Below, one piece after another: positions 8,734 through 16,655 of a DNA stretch of 36,702 nucleotides. The stretch is from JBBQSU01 sp038234815. GTDB lineage: Bacteria; Planctomycetota; Phycisphaerae; Tepidisphaerales; Tepidisphaeraceae. Every line of letters begins with the position of its first letter. The stretch's first letter is position 1. Location of the stretch: the NCBI GenBank assembly GCA_038234815.1, contig JBBQSU010000016.1, forward strand, positions 1 to 36,702, written 5' to 3'. Position numbers and translations under genes: made by a program. The notes under the pieces are model-generated. The model was not told where the DNA came from and ran no database searches. It saw only the letters and a program-made list of their open reading frames with translations.

Positions 8734-9537
8734 TCAGTGGCTGCCTCCGGGCCAGGCCGTGACCGCCACCAGCGCGCCGATCATCAGCACAAAGCCAATC
8801 ACGCTGAGAATGGCGGTTTTGCGGCCGCGCAGCACGGGATTGATCGGCGCGTGCAAAACCACGGCGTACACTATCCAGGCGAGGCAGGCGAGGACGATTT
8901 TTGAAACCGGCACTTCACGTTTGGCACTGAAAAGATGAATGGCTCCTGTCACCAGGCCAATCGACAGAAGGGCAAATCCGAGTGTGACGGCAACACGGGT
9001 GAGATGTTCAAGCCTTTCGAGCGAACCAAAATTGGGGCCTTCCAGCCGCTTGGCCCGAAGCCGCCGGCTGACGATGAGGTACATCAACCCCGCGGCCGCG
9101 GCGGCCGAGAACGCCACCAGCCCGCCGAATGAACTGACCCAATGCACCCATTCCCAGGTGCCGGCAACGTACTTGTGATAATGCTCGCGGCCGAAAAATC
9201 CCGCCATGGCCAGCAGGAAAATCACCACGGGCATCAGGAACCAATCCAGCCCGCCGATCGGGCGCGTCACCTGCATATACAACACAAACAGCGTGATGAG
9301 CAGCCCCAGCCACACGAGCGTATCGAAGTTGTCCTGCAATGGCAGCCACGTTCCGCGAGTGCCTGAGTGCCACACCAGCAGGCCGATGCAGGAGAGCAAT
9401 CCCAAGTAAAGACACATCCGGCTGCTAAGTTTCAGGCTTGGCCGATCAAACCAGAGGCGCAGGAACGAGGCCATCCCGCCGGCGGTAAATAGCGCGATCA
9501 CCAGCCCCAGGAGGATCATTTGTGCATTCGTGGGCAT
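8734..9537 (-). CDS. HemX/CcsA-family integral membrane protein (cytochrome c assembly-type)
   Basis: A roughly 267-residue protein with about eight hydrophobic segments of the cytochrome c assembly/CcsA superfamily. WHSGTRGTWLPLQDNFDTL matches the family's pattern of His, small residues, Asn and an aromatic near a membrane helix, and AGTWEWVHWVSS is a Trp-rich loop as found in haem-handling members. Its place directly before hemA matches Bacillus-type hemAX gene order, where HemX influences HemA levels; a role in haem delivery for cytochrome c maturation is the alternative. The full WGxxWxWD motif of true CcsA/CcmC is not intact, which favours HemX. A GTG at 9615 would add 26 unconserved-looking residues; the ATG at 9537 places the first membrane helix close to the N-terminus and is preferred. 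Confidence 0.72.
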   Translation of the reverse strand: MPTNAQMILLGLVIALFTAGGMASFLRLWFDRPSLKLSSRMCLYLGLLSCIGLLVWHSGTRGTWLPLQDNFDTLVWLGLLITLFVLYMQVTRPIGGLDWFLMPVVIFLLAMAGFFGREHYHKYVAGTWEWVHWVSSFGGLVAFSAAAAAGLMYLIVSRRLRAKRLEGPNFGSLERLEHLTRVAVTLGFALLSIGLVTGAIHLFSAKREVPVSKIVLACLAWIVYAVVLHAPINPVLRGRKTAILSVIGFVLMIGALVAVTAWPGGSH

Positions 9538-9624
9538 ATTTTCTTGAGGAGCCTGAGACCGGTGAGGGTCGATCGGATCGCCGCTATTTCCAGGCGACAG
9601 TTTCGGTCGAATCACCAGGCTGGA

Positions 9625-10242
9625 TCAAATATCGGTCGTCACGCGCCGAATCAGTTCCTCGATTCCTTCTTTCTCCAGCAGGTTCATAGCCTCGTCGGTG
9701 GCCAGCCAGCGGAAAATCGCTCGCCGGCGGTCGATGGTCAGGCCCGATTGGCGGATCGCCGGTCGCAGGCGTGCCATCGCGACAACCATGGCCACCCAGC
9801 GTGCGTCGATCTGGCCGGCCAGTTCGTCGCGGATGCGCACGGCCAGGGCCGGGTTGCCCGCGGCTGAAACGCTCAGCATAATCGGGCCGGACCAGTGTAC
9901 CGCAGGAGTGGTAAAATCCCCCGGCGCTTCGTCGTCGGCATCGGCCCGGTTGACCAGCAGGTTCATCTTACGCGCATCGCGCACGACGGCATCGTTGATC
10001 TGGCGATCATCGGTCGCGGCGAAAACGAGCGTCGCGCCGACAAGGTGTTCCGGGCGATAGGTTTCCATTCGCACGTCAATCCCATCGGGCATGTTTGGAT
10101 CGACGCGCGGGGCAACGACGCGCACGCGCATCGCGCCGGCGGCCATCAACCCCCCCACTTTGCGCACGGCAACGCTTCCGCCACCGATGACAACGACTAG
10201 TCGGTCGGCAAGATCGAGAAGCATAGGATAGGACTGCGCCAC
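9625..10242 (-). CDS. Precorrin-2 dehydrogenase / sirohydrochlorin ferrochelatase (SirC/Met8/CysG-N type)
   Basis: A 205-residue cytoplasmic enzyme that oxidises precorrin-2 to sirohydrochlorin with NAD and, in some family members, inserts iron to make siroheme or feeds the alternative haem pathway. The N-terminal SYPMLLDLADRLVVVIGGGSVAVRK is the family's Rossmann entry, with the glycine motif at residues 20-22. FAATDD, LLVNRADADDEAPGDFTTPA and the SVSAAGNPALAVRIRDEL segment are all characteristic. The start is a GTG placing Tyr-Pro near residue 5, as in relatives. It lies 75 bp downstream of the deacetylase gene and 87 bp upstream of the HemX-like gene on the same strand. Whether it has chelatase activity cannot be judged. 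Confidence 0.9.
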   Translation of the reverse strand: MAQSYPMLLDLADRLVVVIGGGSVAVRKVGGLMAAGAMRVRVVAPRVDPNMPDGIDVRMETYRPEHLVGATLVFAATDDRQINDAVVRDARKMNLLVNRADADDEAPGDFTTPAVHWSGPIMLSVSAAGNPALAVRIRDELAGQIDARWVAMVVAMARLRPAIRQSGLTIDRRRAIFRWLATDEAMNLLEKEGIEELIRRVTTDI

Positions 10243-10317
10243 GGGGGCACCATGCTAACCGCCCGGCCTGTCCAGTCCCAAATGGTCTTCCCGCCTAGCA
10301 CGCCCCGCCCGTCGAAT

Positions 10318-10992
10318 TTAGATCAACTGGTCAATCCCGCCCAGTCCCAGCATCTCATGTGTGAAAAACGGCTCGGCATAGCGCGTGCCGATGCGCCCGC
10401 CGAAATACCCGGCCATGGTTTTCACCATCTCCGGCACGGGACTCTTGTTCCAGCCGAACTGCGACTCATAAGCCGCCATAGCTAGCATTTTCGTGTCCAT
10501 CTGCTCGGTGATGTCGATGCAGAATGTCGCCGGGAAGTGCATGCGCAGGTGCGTGCAGAAATAGTAGATGATCCGCTTGGGATAGCACGGCTCGCCGGGG
10601 ATGTCAGACTTGGATAGCTTGGCGTCGAACCGCGCGTCCTCGGCGATGCGCGTCACCGCGACGTGATCGGGGTGCGCGTCGGTCGGATATGGCACAAACA
10701 GCACGTCCGGGCGATGCACACGGATCATCGCAGCGAGTTTATATCGAGACTCAATGTTATGAACGATCTGCCGATTCTGTAGACCCAACTGCGTCCGACC
10801 TACGCCAAGGATTTTCGCCGCTGCGGCCGATTCCTTCAGGCGAATCTCCGGGGAACCGAGCGGAGTCGGCTCCCCGGTGCTCATATCCAACAAATGAAGT
10901 GCGTGTCCCTGCCCCACCAGCCGCGAAATCGTCCCGCCCATCCCCAGTTCCTGATCGTCCGGGTGGGGGCCGATAATGAGTATGGATGCCAT
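10318..10992 (-). CDS. bshB1: PIG-L/LmbE deacetylase, BshB1-like
   Basis: A 224-residue zinc-dependent N-deacetylase. The metal site is visible as PHPDD (H10, D12, D13) and AHPDH (H107, H110). Length and the later YESQFGWN and GTRYAEPFF segments match the BshB1 subgroup, which removes the acetyl group from GlcNAc-malate in bacillithiol synthesis. The other bacillithiol genes (bshA, bshC) are not in the window, so this assignment rests on subgroup resemblance; another sugar or glycolipid substrate is possible. The gene heads a minus-strand cluster running into the tetrapyrrole genes and is divergent from the cytochrome c gene across a 129-bp gap that should hold both promoters. Confidence 0.85.
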   Translation of the reverse strand: MASILIIGPHPDDQELGMGGTISRLVGQGHALHLLDMSTGEPTPLGSPEIRLKESAAAAKILGVGRTQLGLQNRQIVHNIESRYKLAAMIRVHRPDVLFVPYPTDAHPDHVAVTRIAEDARFDAKLSKSDIPGEPCYPKRIIYYFCTHLRMHFPATFCIDITEQMDTKMLAMAAYESQFGWNKSPVPEMVKTMAGYFGGRIGTRYAEPFFTHEMLGLGGIDQLI

Positions 10993-11121
10993 GCCGAAAC
11001 TGTAGCACGGGCAATGAGAATTGTCGTTTGGGGTTGTCGGTTCTGCGCCGTAAACTTATCCGTAGGCTGAAATCATTGAAACCATCCGGCGGGCCGATAG
11101 TGTGAAACGTAAGGAGATGTT

Positions 11122-11550
11122 GTGCCGATGAAGAACGTGATGTATCGATGGATTTTGGCTGGCTTCCGCTGCGCCCCGATCGTGTTGCTGGGTTTGATGC
11201 TGGGTTGCTCGGATGAGTCCGGTAAAAACGCGAAGCCGCCTGCGGTCTCGAAGGTTGACCCGGAGCGTGGCCGCACGGTCTATAGCGCAAGCTGCGTGAC
11301 CTGTCATGGTCAACGCGGGCAGGGAATGCCCAACCAGGGATTGCCGCTTCGGGACAGCAAATTTATCGCAGAGCAATCCGACGAGGCATTGCTGGAATAC
11401 CTGAAAGTCGGCCGGGCGGTCGATGCGCCCGATACGAAGACCGGCCTGCTCATGCCTGCCCGAGGTGGAAACGCCGCCGTCGACGACGAACAGCTCCGGG
11501 ATGTCGTCGCCTTTCTCCGCGTGCTTCAATTGGAAGAGGCCCAGCATTAG
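11122..11550 (+). CDS. Lipoprotein class I cytochrome c
   Basis: About 142 residues with an N-terminal lipoprotein signal peptide ending in the lipobox LMLGC (C29). One haem site is present, CVTCH at residues 58-62, and the likely axial methionine is M111 in LLMPARGG. It should carry electrons outside the inner membrane, attached by lipid. AAGGAG at 11111-11116 precedes both a GTG (11122) and an ATG (11128); the GTG has the tighter spacing, so the true start could be either. The next gene begins 38 bp later and encodes a propeller protein resembling sugar dehydrogenases, so this cytochrome is a plausible electron acceptor for it. Confidence 0.88.
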   Translation: MPMKNVMYRWILAGFRCAPIVLLGLMLGCSDESGKNAKPPAVSKVDPERGRTVYSASCVTCHGQRGQGMPNQGLPLRDSKFIAEQSDEALLEYLKVGRAVDAPDTKTGLLMPARGGNAAVDDEQLRDVVAFLRVLQLEEAQH

Positions 11551-11588
11551 AATCGTTGTCCGAGCCTACACACTACAAAGGATTGTCA

Positions 11589-13319
11589 ATGTCCACTACG
11601 CTCCCCCCACAACTGGTCAAGAAATCGCGCAAACGCAACATGCTCCTGGTCCTGCTGGTGCTGATCGTGGCGGGAGGAGCAGGGATTTTTCTGGCCCGCG
11701 GAAGTGGCACCATGACCTGGGCCGTCCGCAAGGTCTATCCGAGCTACCGCGTGCGCAAATGGCCCGGCAAAATGGCCACCTGCAAGCCTGCGGACTTCGC
11801 CAAGAACGTTCCGGTGACCACCGACGTCAGCGTGAGTTTCCGCGTGTCTTACGGCGCGCTTGACCCGAAATCGCTCAACAGCAAATCGGTCAACCTCATT
11901 CGTACGTTCGATCAAAAGGTGATTCCATCGACGATGGACCTTTCCGAGCCGCTCACCATTCACGTCAAGCCGAATCAGCCGCTCGATCCGCGGACCAACT
12001 ACCAACTGCACATCAACCCGCATCTGACCGACACCCGGGCGGTCCAGATGACGCCCTACATCATCTCGTTCGACACGGCAGGGCCGATTGATTCTGCGAT
12101 CGTGTTTGAAAAGGTCGTGCAGCCGACCGCGCAAGGCGCGATGTTCACGGTCGTAGTCATCGGACCGGACGGCAAGCTTTGGGCAGGCTCCGATGACGGC
12201 CGAATCTTCCGGTTTCCCGTCGCCGCGGACGGCATGCTCGGCACCCCGGAGGTCATTACTTCTCTTAAAGAGTACAACAAGGGGAAAATCCCCGAATATC
12301 CCAATGGCGACCGCCTGCTGATTGGCCTTTGCTTTGATCCGGCATCGACGAAGGAAAACCCGATCGCCTGGGTGACCAATGGCTATCCCGGCTTCCGCAA
12401 GGTGCCCGACCTTAGCGGCCATGTTACGCGTCTGGCCGGGCCAAACCTCGAGACCGTCAACGATGTTGTCGTCGGCCTCCCGCGATCGGTGAAGGACCAT
12501 CTGACACTTCAGGACACGTTCGGCCCGGACGGTGCGCTTTATTTCTGCAACGGCAGCAACAGCGCCATGGGCGCGCCCGATGAAATCTGGGGTAATCGCA
12601 AGCAGCAGCCGCTTTGCGCTTCGGTCCTTCGGCTTGATCCGAGCAAGGTGAAACTCGGCGAGATCATTGACGCAGCCCCACCGAAGTACGATCCCAAAGC
12701 CCCGGACGCCCCGCTCACCGTCTACGCCACCGGCATCCGCAATGCTTACGACCTGATCTGGCATAGCAACGGACACTTGTACGTGCCCACCAACGGTTCT
12801 GCCGCCGAGGGCAACACGCCCGAAAGCCCACAGGCCCCGTCGTTGCACCAGGTTCGGGTCGCCGAGGACGACTGGCTTTTCGATATCCAAAAGGGCCATT
12901 ACTACGGTCACCCGACGGTGCTGAACGGGCACTATGTGCTCAATGGCGGAAATCCCACGCCCGAGTACGACTTTGCCGAAATCTGCGAATACCCAGTCGG
13001 CACCAAGTCCGACCCGGCCTGGACGCCGGCGACCTACAGCTTCGGCCAGCACATCTCGGCAAATGGCGTGATCGAATACAAATCCGATAAGTTCAATGGG
13101 CGAATGAAAGGTGCCCTGATTGTCTGCCGGTATGCCTACGACAGCGATTTGATCGTGCTGAATCTGGACAAGACCGGCAAGGTATCGGAAACGCTGACGG
13201 GCATGAAAGGCATGACGCGATTCAACGCCCCGCTGGACGTGATCGAAGATCCGCAAAATGGCAACCTGTACGTCGCCGAATATGGCGGAAAGTGTATCAC
13301 CCTGCTGCGGGCGAAATAA
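11589..13319 (+). CDS. Membrane-anchored Ig-like plus beta-propeller protein (glucose/sorbosone dehydrogenase-like)
   Basis: A 576-residue protein beginning with a basic stretch and one membrane anchor (about residues 18-37). A beta-sandwich region follows (VPVTTDVSVSFRVSYGAL...LDPRTNYQLHI), like the Big_5/SbsA domain that often precedes propellers in secreted proteins. The rest reads as a six-bladed propeller of the soluble glucose/sorbosone dehydrogenase type, with GPDGKLWAGSDDGRIFRF, FGPDGALYFCNGSNS, YATGIRNAYDLIWHSNGHLYVPTNG and DVIEDPQNGNLYVAEYGG. PQQ and calcium binding is known for that family but not proved here. The ATG at 11589 with AAAGGA six bases before it is preferred to a TTG at 11556. 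The adjacent cytochrome c supports an oxidoreductase role in the periplasm. Confidence 0.75.
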   Translation: MSTTLPPQLVKKSRKRNMLLVLLVLIVAGGAGIFLARGSGTMTWAVRKVYPSYRVRKWPGKMATCKPADFAKNVPVTTDVSVSFRVSYGALDPKSLNSKSVNLIRTFDQKVIPSTMDLSEPLTIHVKPNQPLDPRTNYQLHINPHLTDTRAVQMTPYIISFDTAGPIDSAIVFEKVVQPTAQGAMFTVVVIGPDGKLWAGSDDGRIFRFPVAADGMLGTPEVITSLKEYNKGKIPEYPNGDRLLIGLCFDPASTKENPIAWVTNGYPGFRKVPDLSGHVTRLAGPNLETVNDVVVGLPRSVKDHLTLQDTFGPDGALYFCNGSNSAMGAPDEIWGNRKQQPLCASVLRLDPSKVKLGEIIDAAPPKYDPKAPDAPLTVYATGIRNAYDLIWHSNGHLYVPTNGSAAEGNTPESPQAPSLHQVRVAEDDWLFDIQKGHYYGHPTVLNGHYVLNGGNPTPEYDFAEICEYPVGTKSDPAWTPATYSFGQHISANGVIEYKSDKFNGRMKGALIVCRYAYDSDLIVLNLDKTGKVSETLTGMKGMTRFNAPLDVIEDPQNGNLYVAEYGGKCITLLRAK

Positions 13320-13387
13320 TCCCACCGCAGGGCCAGACCGGCGGACGCCCAAACCGGAAGACCCATCGCTTGAGGGATGTCGGCTGC

Positions 13388-14803
13388 CTAGAACGCCCTC
13401 GCCCCGCGGGTATATTTTATCGTGTTGAGGGCGCGCTTTTTCCAGACTTCAAAATAGTCTTTCGGGCGGGATTTTTTCAACTCGATCAGTTTTTGATCGT
13501 CATCTATATCTGGTGGGTCCGGGGCCGAATAGTCCATCGCTTTCAAACTGGTTTGAACTTGAAGCAACTGCTCGGCCAGCCCCTGCCGGTCCGCCTGAAG
13601 TTTTTTCTTATAGTCGGCGGCGTTTTCGATGCGAATGTCGTCGTCGAGCTTGTTGATCTGCTCGCGAAAGGTTTGCGCCTGGCTGAAAAGTTCCCGGATG
13701 CGCGTCCACCACAGGCGGTCGAAGGCGTCGTCGGTGAAGGCGCTAACTTCGTCTAAGAAAGGCCCGGCGGGGTTTTCCAGTCGATAGTTTTCAAACACGT
13801 AGAGGGCTTCTGAAGGCTTGCCAGCGCGATGGGCGAACTCCACCCTTTGCCAAGCTTCGGTGGCGCGGCGGGGGTCGGTGGGGATCGTCGGCTCATCGCC
13901 GGCGTTGGCTGCCGGGGCTTGGGGAGTTGGCGAAGGGTTCGGCACGGTCGACACGGGAGGCGTTGGCTCGATCGGCTTGGCAAGCGGCGCGTCACTGCCA
14001 TTGCCGGCAACCTTCGGAGCTAAAGGCGACCCTGTCCCGGATGAATGGACAGGCGCACCCGGCTTTGCAACAACCGCCGGCACACCCGCGCCTGCGCCGA
14101 CCGCGCCGGGATCGGGGGCATTCGGCTTAGTGGATTCCGAAAACACATTGGCCCGCGGGGCATTGGATTTCGGTGCTTTGGGTTCGGATGGCTTGGAAAC
14201 TGCCGGAGCGGCGGCCTCGTCTGAGTGACGGGTCTGCCACATCTGGTGAAAAAGCAAACCGGCAGCACCGAGGATCAACAACGTGACCAGCACCGTGGCG
14301 GCGATAATCCCCGGCGACCAATTTTTCTGATGCGGCACATAATAGCGACTGGACGCCACGCCCAGCGATTCGGCATCGAACACCGCCGAATCCGGGCCGG
14401 CAACGACCGGGGCCGCCTCTTCGTTGCTTACGTCGGCCGGCATCCGTGCAGCAGGCTGCGCCGGAGCCTGGATCGGACCGGAAGGAGAGTCAAAATACTG
14501 CATGGTCAACGACGGCGCCGCTTCGTCGTCGCCGAGGCTGATGACGTCGTCGGCCTCGATCATGGTCGGCCGAACGATCCGGCTGCCATTGATGAACGTG
14601 CCGCTCTTGCTGCCGGCGTCCTTCACCACCCAGGCATCTCCCTGCACATAAATCAAACAGTGCCTGCGGGAAACGGTGGTAGTGGGGATTTCGATGTCGC
14701 AGTCGGCGATGCGGCCGACGACCATCGGGTCTTCGGGTGGACGCGGGCTGAGGTCTACGGCAACCTGGCCGTGGGCGTGTTTTACTCGAATCTTCCAACC
14801 CAT
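13388..14803 (-). CDS. FHA-domain protein with single transmembrane helix and helical C-terminal region
   Basis: A 471-residue protein. Residues 1-104 form an FHA phosphothreonine-binding domain with VVGR, SRRHC (45-49) and SGTFING. A linker leads to one membrane helix at about 165-186. Then comes a Pro/Ala/Lys-rich, probably disordered stretch (about 190-320) and a charged helical C-terminal region with possible coiled-coil (REQINKLDDDIRIENAADYKKKLQADR). The topology suggests a cytoplasmic FHA reader bound to the membrane, linking Ser/Thr phosphorylation to something on the other side. The ATG at 14803 follows GGAGG by eight bases; the 34-residue longer frame lacks this. It lies just downstream of dnaA in the same direction. 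No catalytic domain was recognised. Confidence 0.82.
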   Translation of the reverse strand: MGWKIRVKHAHGQVAVDLSPRPPEDPMVVGRIADCDIEIPTTTVSRRHCLIYVQGDAWVVKDAGSKSGTFINGSRIVRPTMIEADDVISLGDDEAAPSLTMQYFDSPSGPIQAPAQPAARMPADVSNEEAAPVVAGPDSAVFDAESLGVASSRYYVPHQKNWSPGIIAATVLVTLLILGAAGLLFHQMWQTRHSDEAAAPAVSKPSEPKAPKSNAPRANVFSESTKPNAPDPGAVGAGAGVPAVVAKPGAPVHSSGTGSPLAPKVAGNGSDAPLAKPIEPTPPVSTVPNPSPTPQAPAANAGDEPTIPTDPRRATEAWQRVEFAHRAGKPSEALYVFENYRLENPAGPFLDEVSAFTDDAFDRLWWTRIRELFSQAQTFREQINKLDDDIRIENAADYKKKLQADRQGLAEQLLQVQTSLKAMDYSAPDPPDIDDDQKLIELKKSRPKDYFEVWKKRALNTIKYTRGARAF

Positions 14804-15079
14804 GAGCGAGTCCTCCGTGCGGACCTGGGGCCGACGATTTAACCATCCTACCGACAGGCCGGCCTGGACTCTAGCCACCGACAGGAAAACACACCCGTCG
14901 GGCATGGCAATATTTTATGGGTAATGATGGATCCAGTGGCGCAGGCCTCCCGCCTGTGGCCGGACTCGGGCGAGGGGCCTAAGCCCCTAAAGCAGGATCG
15001 CACCGAATGGCGGTGCCCTCGAAAAGTGGTCCCATCCGCCGGCTTGGTGGCGGTGCCCGGGTTCCCGCGGTCGGGGCAT
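14804..15079. other. Non-coding gap between dnaA and the FHA gene
   Basis: About 276 bp without a supported gene. It contains a 6-bp perfect stem with CTAA-type loop at 14973-14988 (AGGGGC/GCCCCT) and a neighbouring short inverted repeat around CAGGCCTCCCGCCTG near 14942-14956. Neither is followed by a T-tract on the minus strand, so they are weak terminator candidates for dnaA. The promoter of the FHA gene should lie here but was not pinned down. Confidence 0.3.
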
Positions 15080-16432
15080 TCACGCCGTTAGTTGCCCCTC
15101 AAGGTGCGTCAGTTGCTTGGCGATTTCCTTGTCGTCACGCGTATCGGCGTCCACCGTGCGGACGGCGTGCATCACCGTGGTGTGATCGCGACCGCCGAAA
15201 TACCCGCCGATTTCTTCCAAACTGTAGCGCGTATGCCTGCGGGCCAGGTACATGCACACCTGCCGGGGAAATGCCACGCTCTTATGGCGCTTCTTGCTCT
15301 GCAAATCACTCAAACGCACGCCATAATACTTCGTAACGGCATCGAGAATCTGCTGGATGGTAATGCGCTTTTGCTCCGTGGTCGCTGATTCGCCGAGCGC
15401 CGCTTTGGCCAGTTCCAGATCGATCACGCCGTCTTGCAGGAGGCTCATGCCCTGCACCTTGGTGACGGCCCCTTCAAGCTCACGGGTGTTGTTTTCGACC
15501 TTGGCCGCGATATAGCAAATCACGTCATCGGGCAGCGTTAAACCGCGCATGCGCGCCTTTTTCTGCAAAATCGCCACGCGGGTCTCATAGCATGGCTTTT
15601 CAATCCGCGCGACCAAACCCCAATTGAACCGCGAGACCAGACGCTCTTCGAGTTCAGGAATTTCGCTCGGCGGGCAGTCGGCCGAAAGGATGATCTGATT
15701 ATGGTTTTGATAAAGCGTATTGAACGTGTGAAAGAACTCTTCCTGCGTGCGGTCGCGCCCGGCAAGGAAATGGATGTCATCAATCACCAGCACATCGACA
15801 TTGCGATAGCGATACCGGAACTGGCTCATCTCGCCGGTTTCGACCGCAGTGATGAACTGGTTGATGAAACTGTCGCAGGACAGGTAGAGAATGCGCGCGT
15901 TCTGATCGCGTTCCATCACTTTTTGGCAGACGGCCTGCAACAGATGGGATTTGCCCAGTCCCACCCCCCCATGGATGAAAAGCGGATTGTAGGCCTTGCC
16001 TGGAGTTTCAGCCACCGCGACCGATGCGGCATGAGGCAGGCGATTGCAGGGGCCGGTGACGAAATTCTCGAAACAATAATCGGGATTTAATGGAAGCGGC
16101 TGGTCCCCTTCGTTAAAAACCCCGCCGCGCAGGTTCTCACAGTGGAACGTAACGGCCACCAGGCGCCCGGTCAGGGATTGGGCCGAAGCGGTGAACGGCT
16201 GCTGGCACTGGCTTTGACAGAAATTTAGTTGGGCCGGTGTCGGAACTGTCACCTGGATCACACCGTTGGTGAGTTGCCGGGGCACCATCTGATCAAACCA
16301 CACTCTGTTAAGCGTGGGATGCTGGGCGCGCACGGCACCGAGAATCTTCTGCCATAGGGCAGGATCAAGAAGCGTCGGTTCGGCCCGACGAATCGCCGGC
16401 TCGCGCGGCGATGGCGAGTGGGTCGTTAGCAT
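15080..16432 (-). CDS. dnaA: Chromosomal replication initiator protein DnaA
   Basis: DnaA binds DnaA boxes at the origin and uses ATP to open the duplex and load helicase. The 450-residue protein has an N-terminal interaction domain (about 20-95), almost no domain II linker, an AAA+ core with Walker A GGVGLGKS (155-162) and Walker B VLVIDDIHF (about 214-222), and a C-terminal box-binding domain with the signature YSLEEIGGYFGGRDHTTVMHA. It stands alone: neither dnaN nor gyrB is next to it, the neighbours being a uracil-DNA glycosylase and an FHA protein. The upstream gap has no obvious consensus DnaA boxes, so the origin may be elsewhere. The start ATG at 16432 agrees with the family N-terminus but has no strong Shine-Dalgarno sequence. 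Confidence 0.97.
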   Translation of the reverse strand: MLTTHSPSPREPAIRRAEPTLLDPALWQKILGAVRAQHPTLNRVWFDQMVPRQLTNGVIQVTVPTPAQLNFCQSQCQQPFTASAQSLTGRLVAVTFHCENLRGGVFNEGDQPLPLNPDYCFENFVTGPCNRLPHAASVAVAETPGKAYNPLFIHGGVGLGKSHLLQAVCQKVMERDQNARILYLSCDSFINQFITAVETGEMSQFRYRYRNVDVLVIDDIHFLAGRDRTQEEFFHTFNTLYQNHNQIILSADCPPSEIPELEERLVSRFNWGLVARIEKPCYETRVAILQKKARMRGLTLPDDVICYIAAKVENNTRELEGAVTKVQGMSLLQDGVIDLELAKAALGESATTEQKRITIQQILDAVTKYYGVRLSDLQSKKRHKSVAFPRQVCMYLARRHTRYSLEEIGGYFGGRDHTTVMHAVRTVDADTRDDKEIAKQLTHLEGQLTA

Positions 16433-16631
16433 GTCTGGCTCAAATCTTCTTAAAGGCTCGATCGGGTCTAAATGTTCAGAATGACAATTCCCAGAGGCGA
16501 AACGTAACTAAAAATTCCGTAGACGCAACTGTTAAACCCACTATCGACAGGAATGGCAAACCCACTGTTTTTCTGGCAAATTAATTGTTTTTTAGAATCG
16601 CAAGCCGCATTATCTGGCTCCAATCGAAGCA
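16433..16631 (-). promoter_or_regulatory. AT-richer upstream region of dnaA
   Basis: About 200 bp between the terminator-like palindrome and the dnaA start, richer in A and T than its surroundings. It should hold the dnaA promoter. A 9-base direct repeat AAACCCACT occurs at 16534-16542 and 16558-16566. CTATCGACA at 16541-16549 matches the DnaA-box consensus TTATCCACA at only 7 of 9 positions. No cluster of boxes was seen, so no origin is called. Confidence 0.35.
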
Positions 16632-16655
16632 TAAAAATTTCGCGCGAAATTTTTA
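16632..16655 (-). terminator. 24-bp perfect palindrome at the end of the uracil-DNA glycosylase gene
   Basis: Positions 16632-16655 are a perfect palindrome: TAAAAATTT, CGCGCG, AAATTTTTA. It overlaps the stop codon of the glycosylase gene and ends in T5 on the minus strand, so the transcript could form a hairpin with a built-in U-run and terminate before dnaA. The GC core is short, so a protein-binding palindrome is an alternative. Confidence 0.5.

Noticed and set aside
11586..13352. 588-codon minus-strand open frame opposite the propeller gene
   Set aside because: It is an antisense shadow in GC-rich DNA; the plus-strand gene has the start site, anchor and family motifs.
16433..16652. Replication origin next to dnaA
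   Set aside because: Only one poor match to the DnaA box, no cluster, and no 13-mer-type AT repeats were seen.
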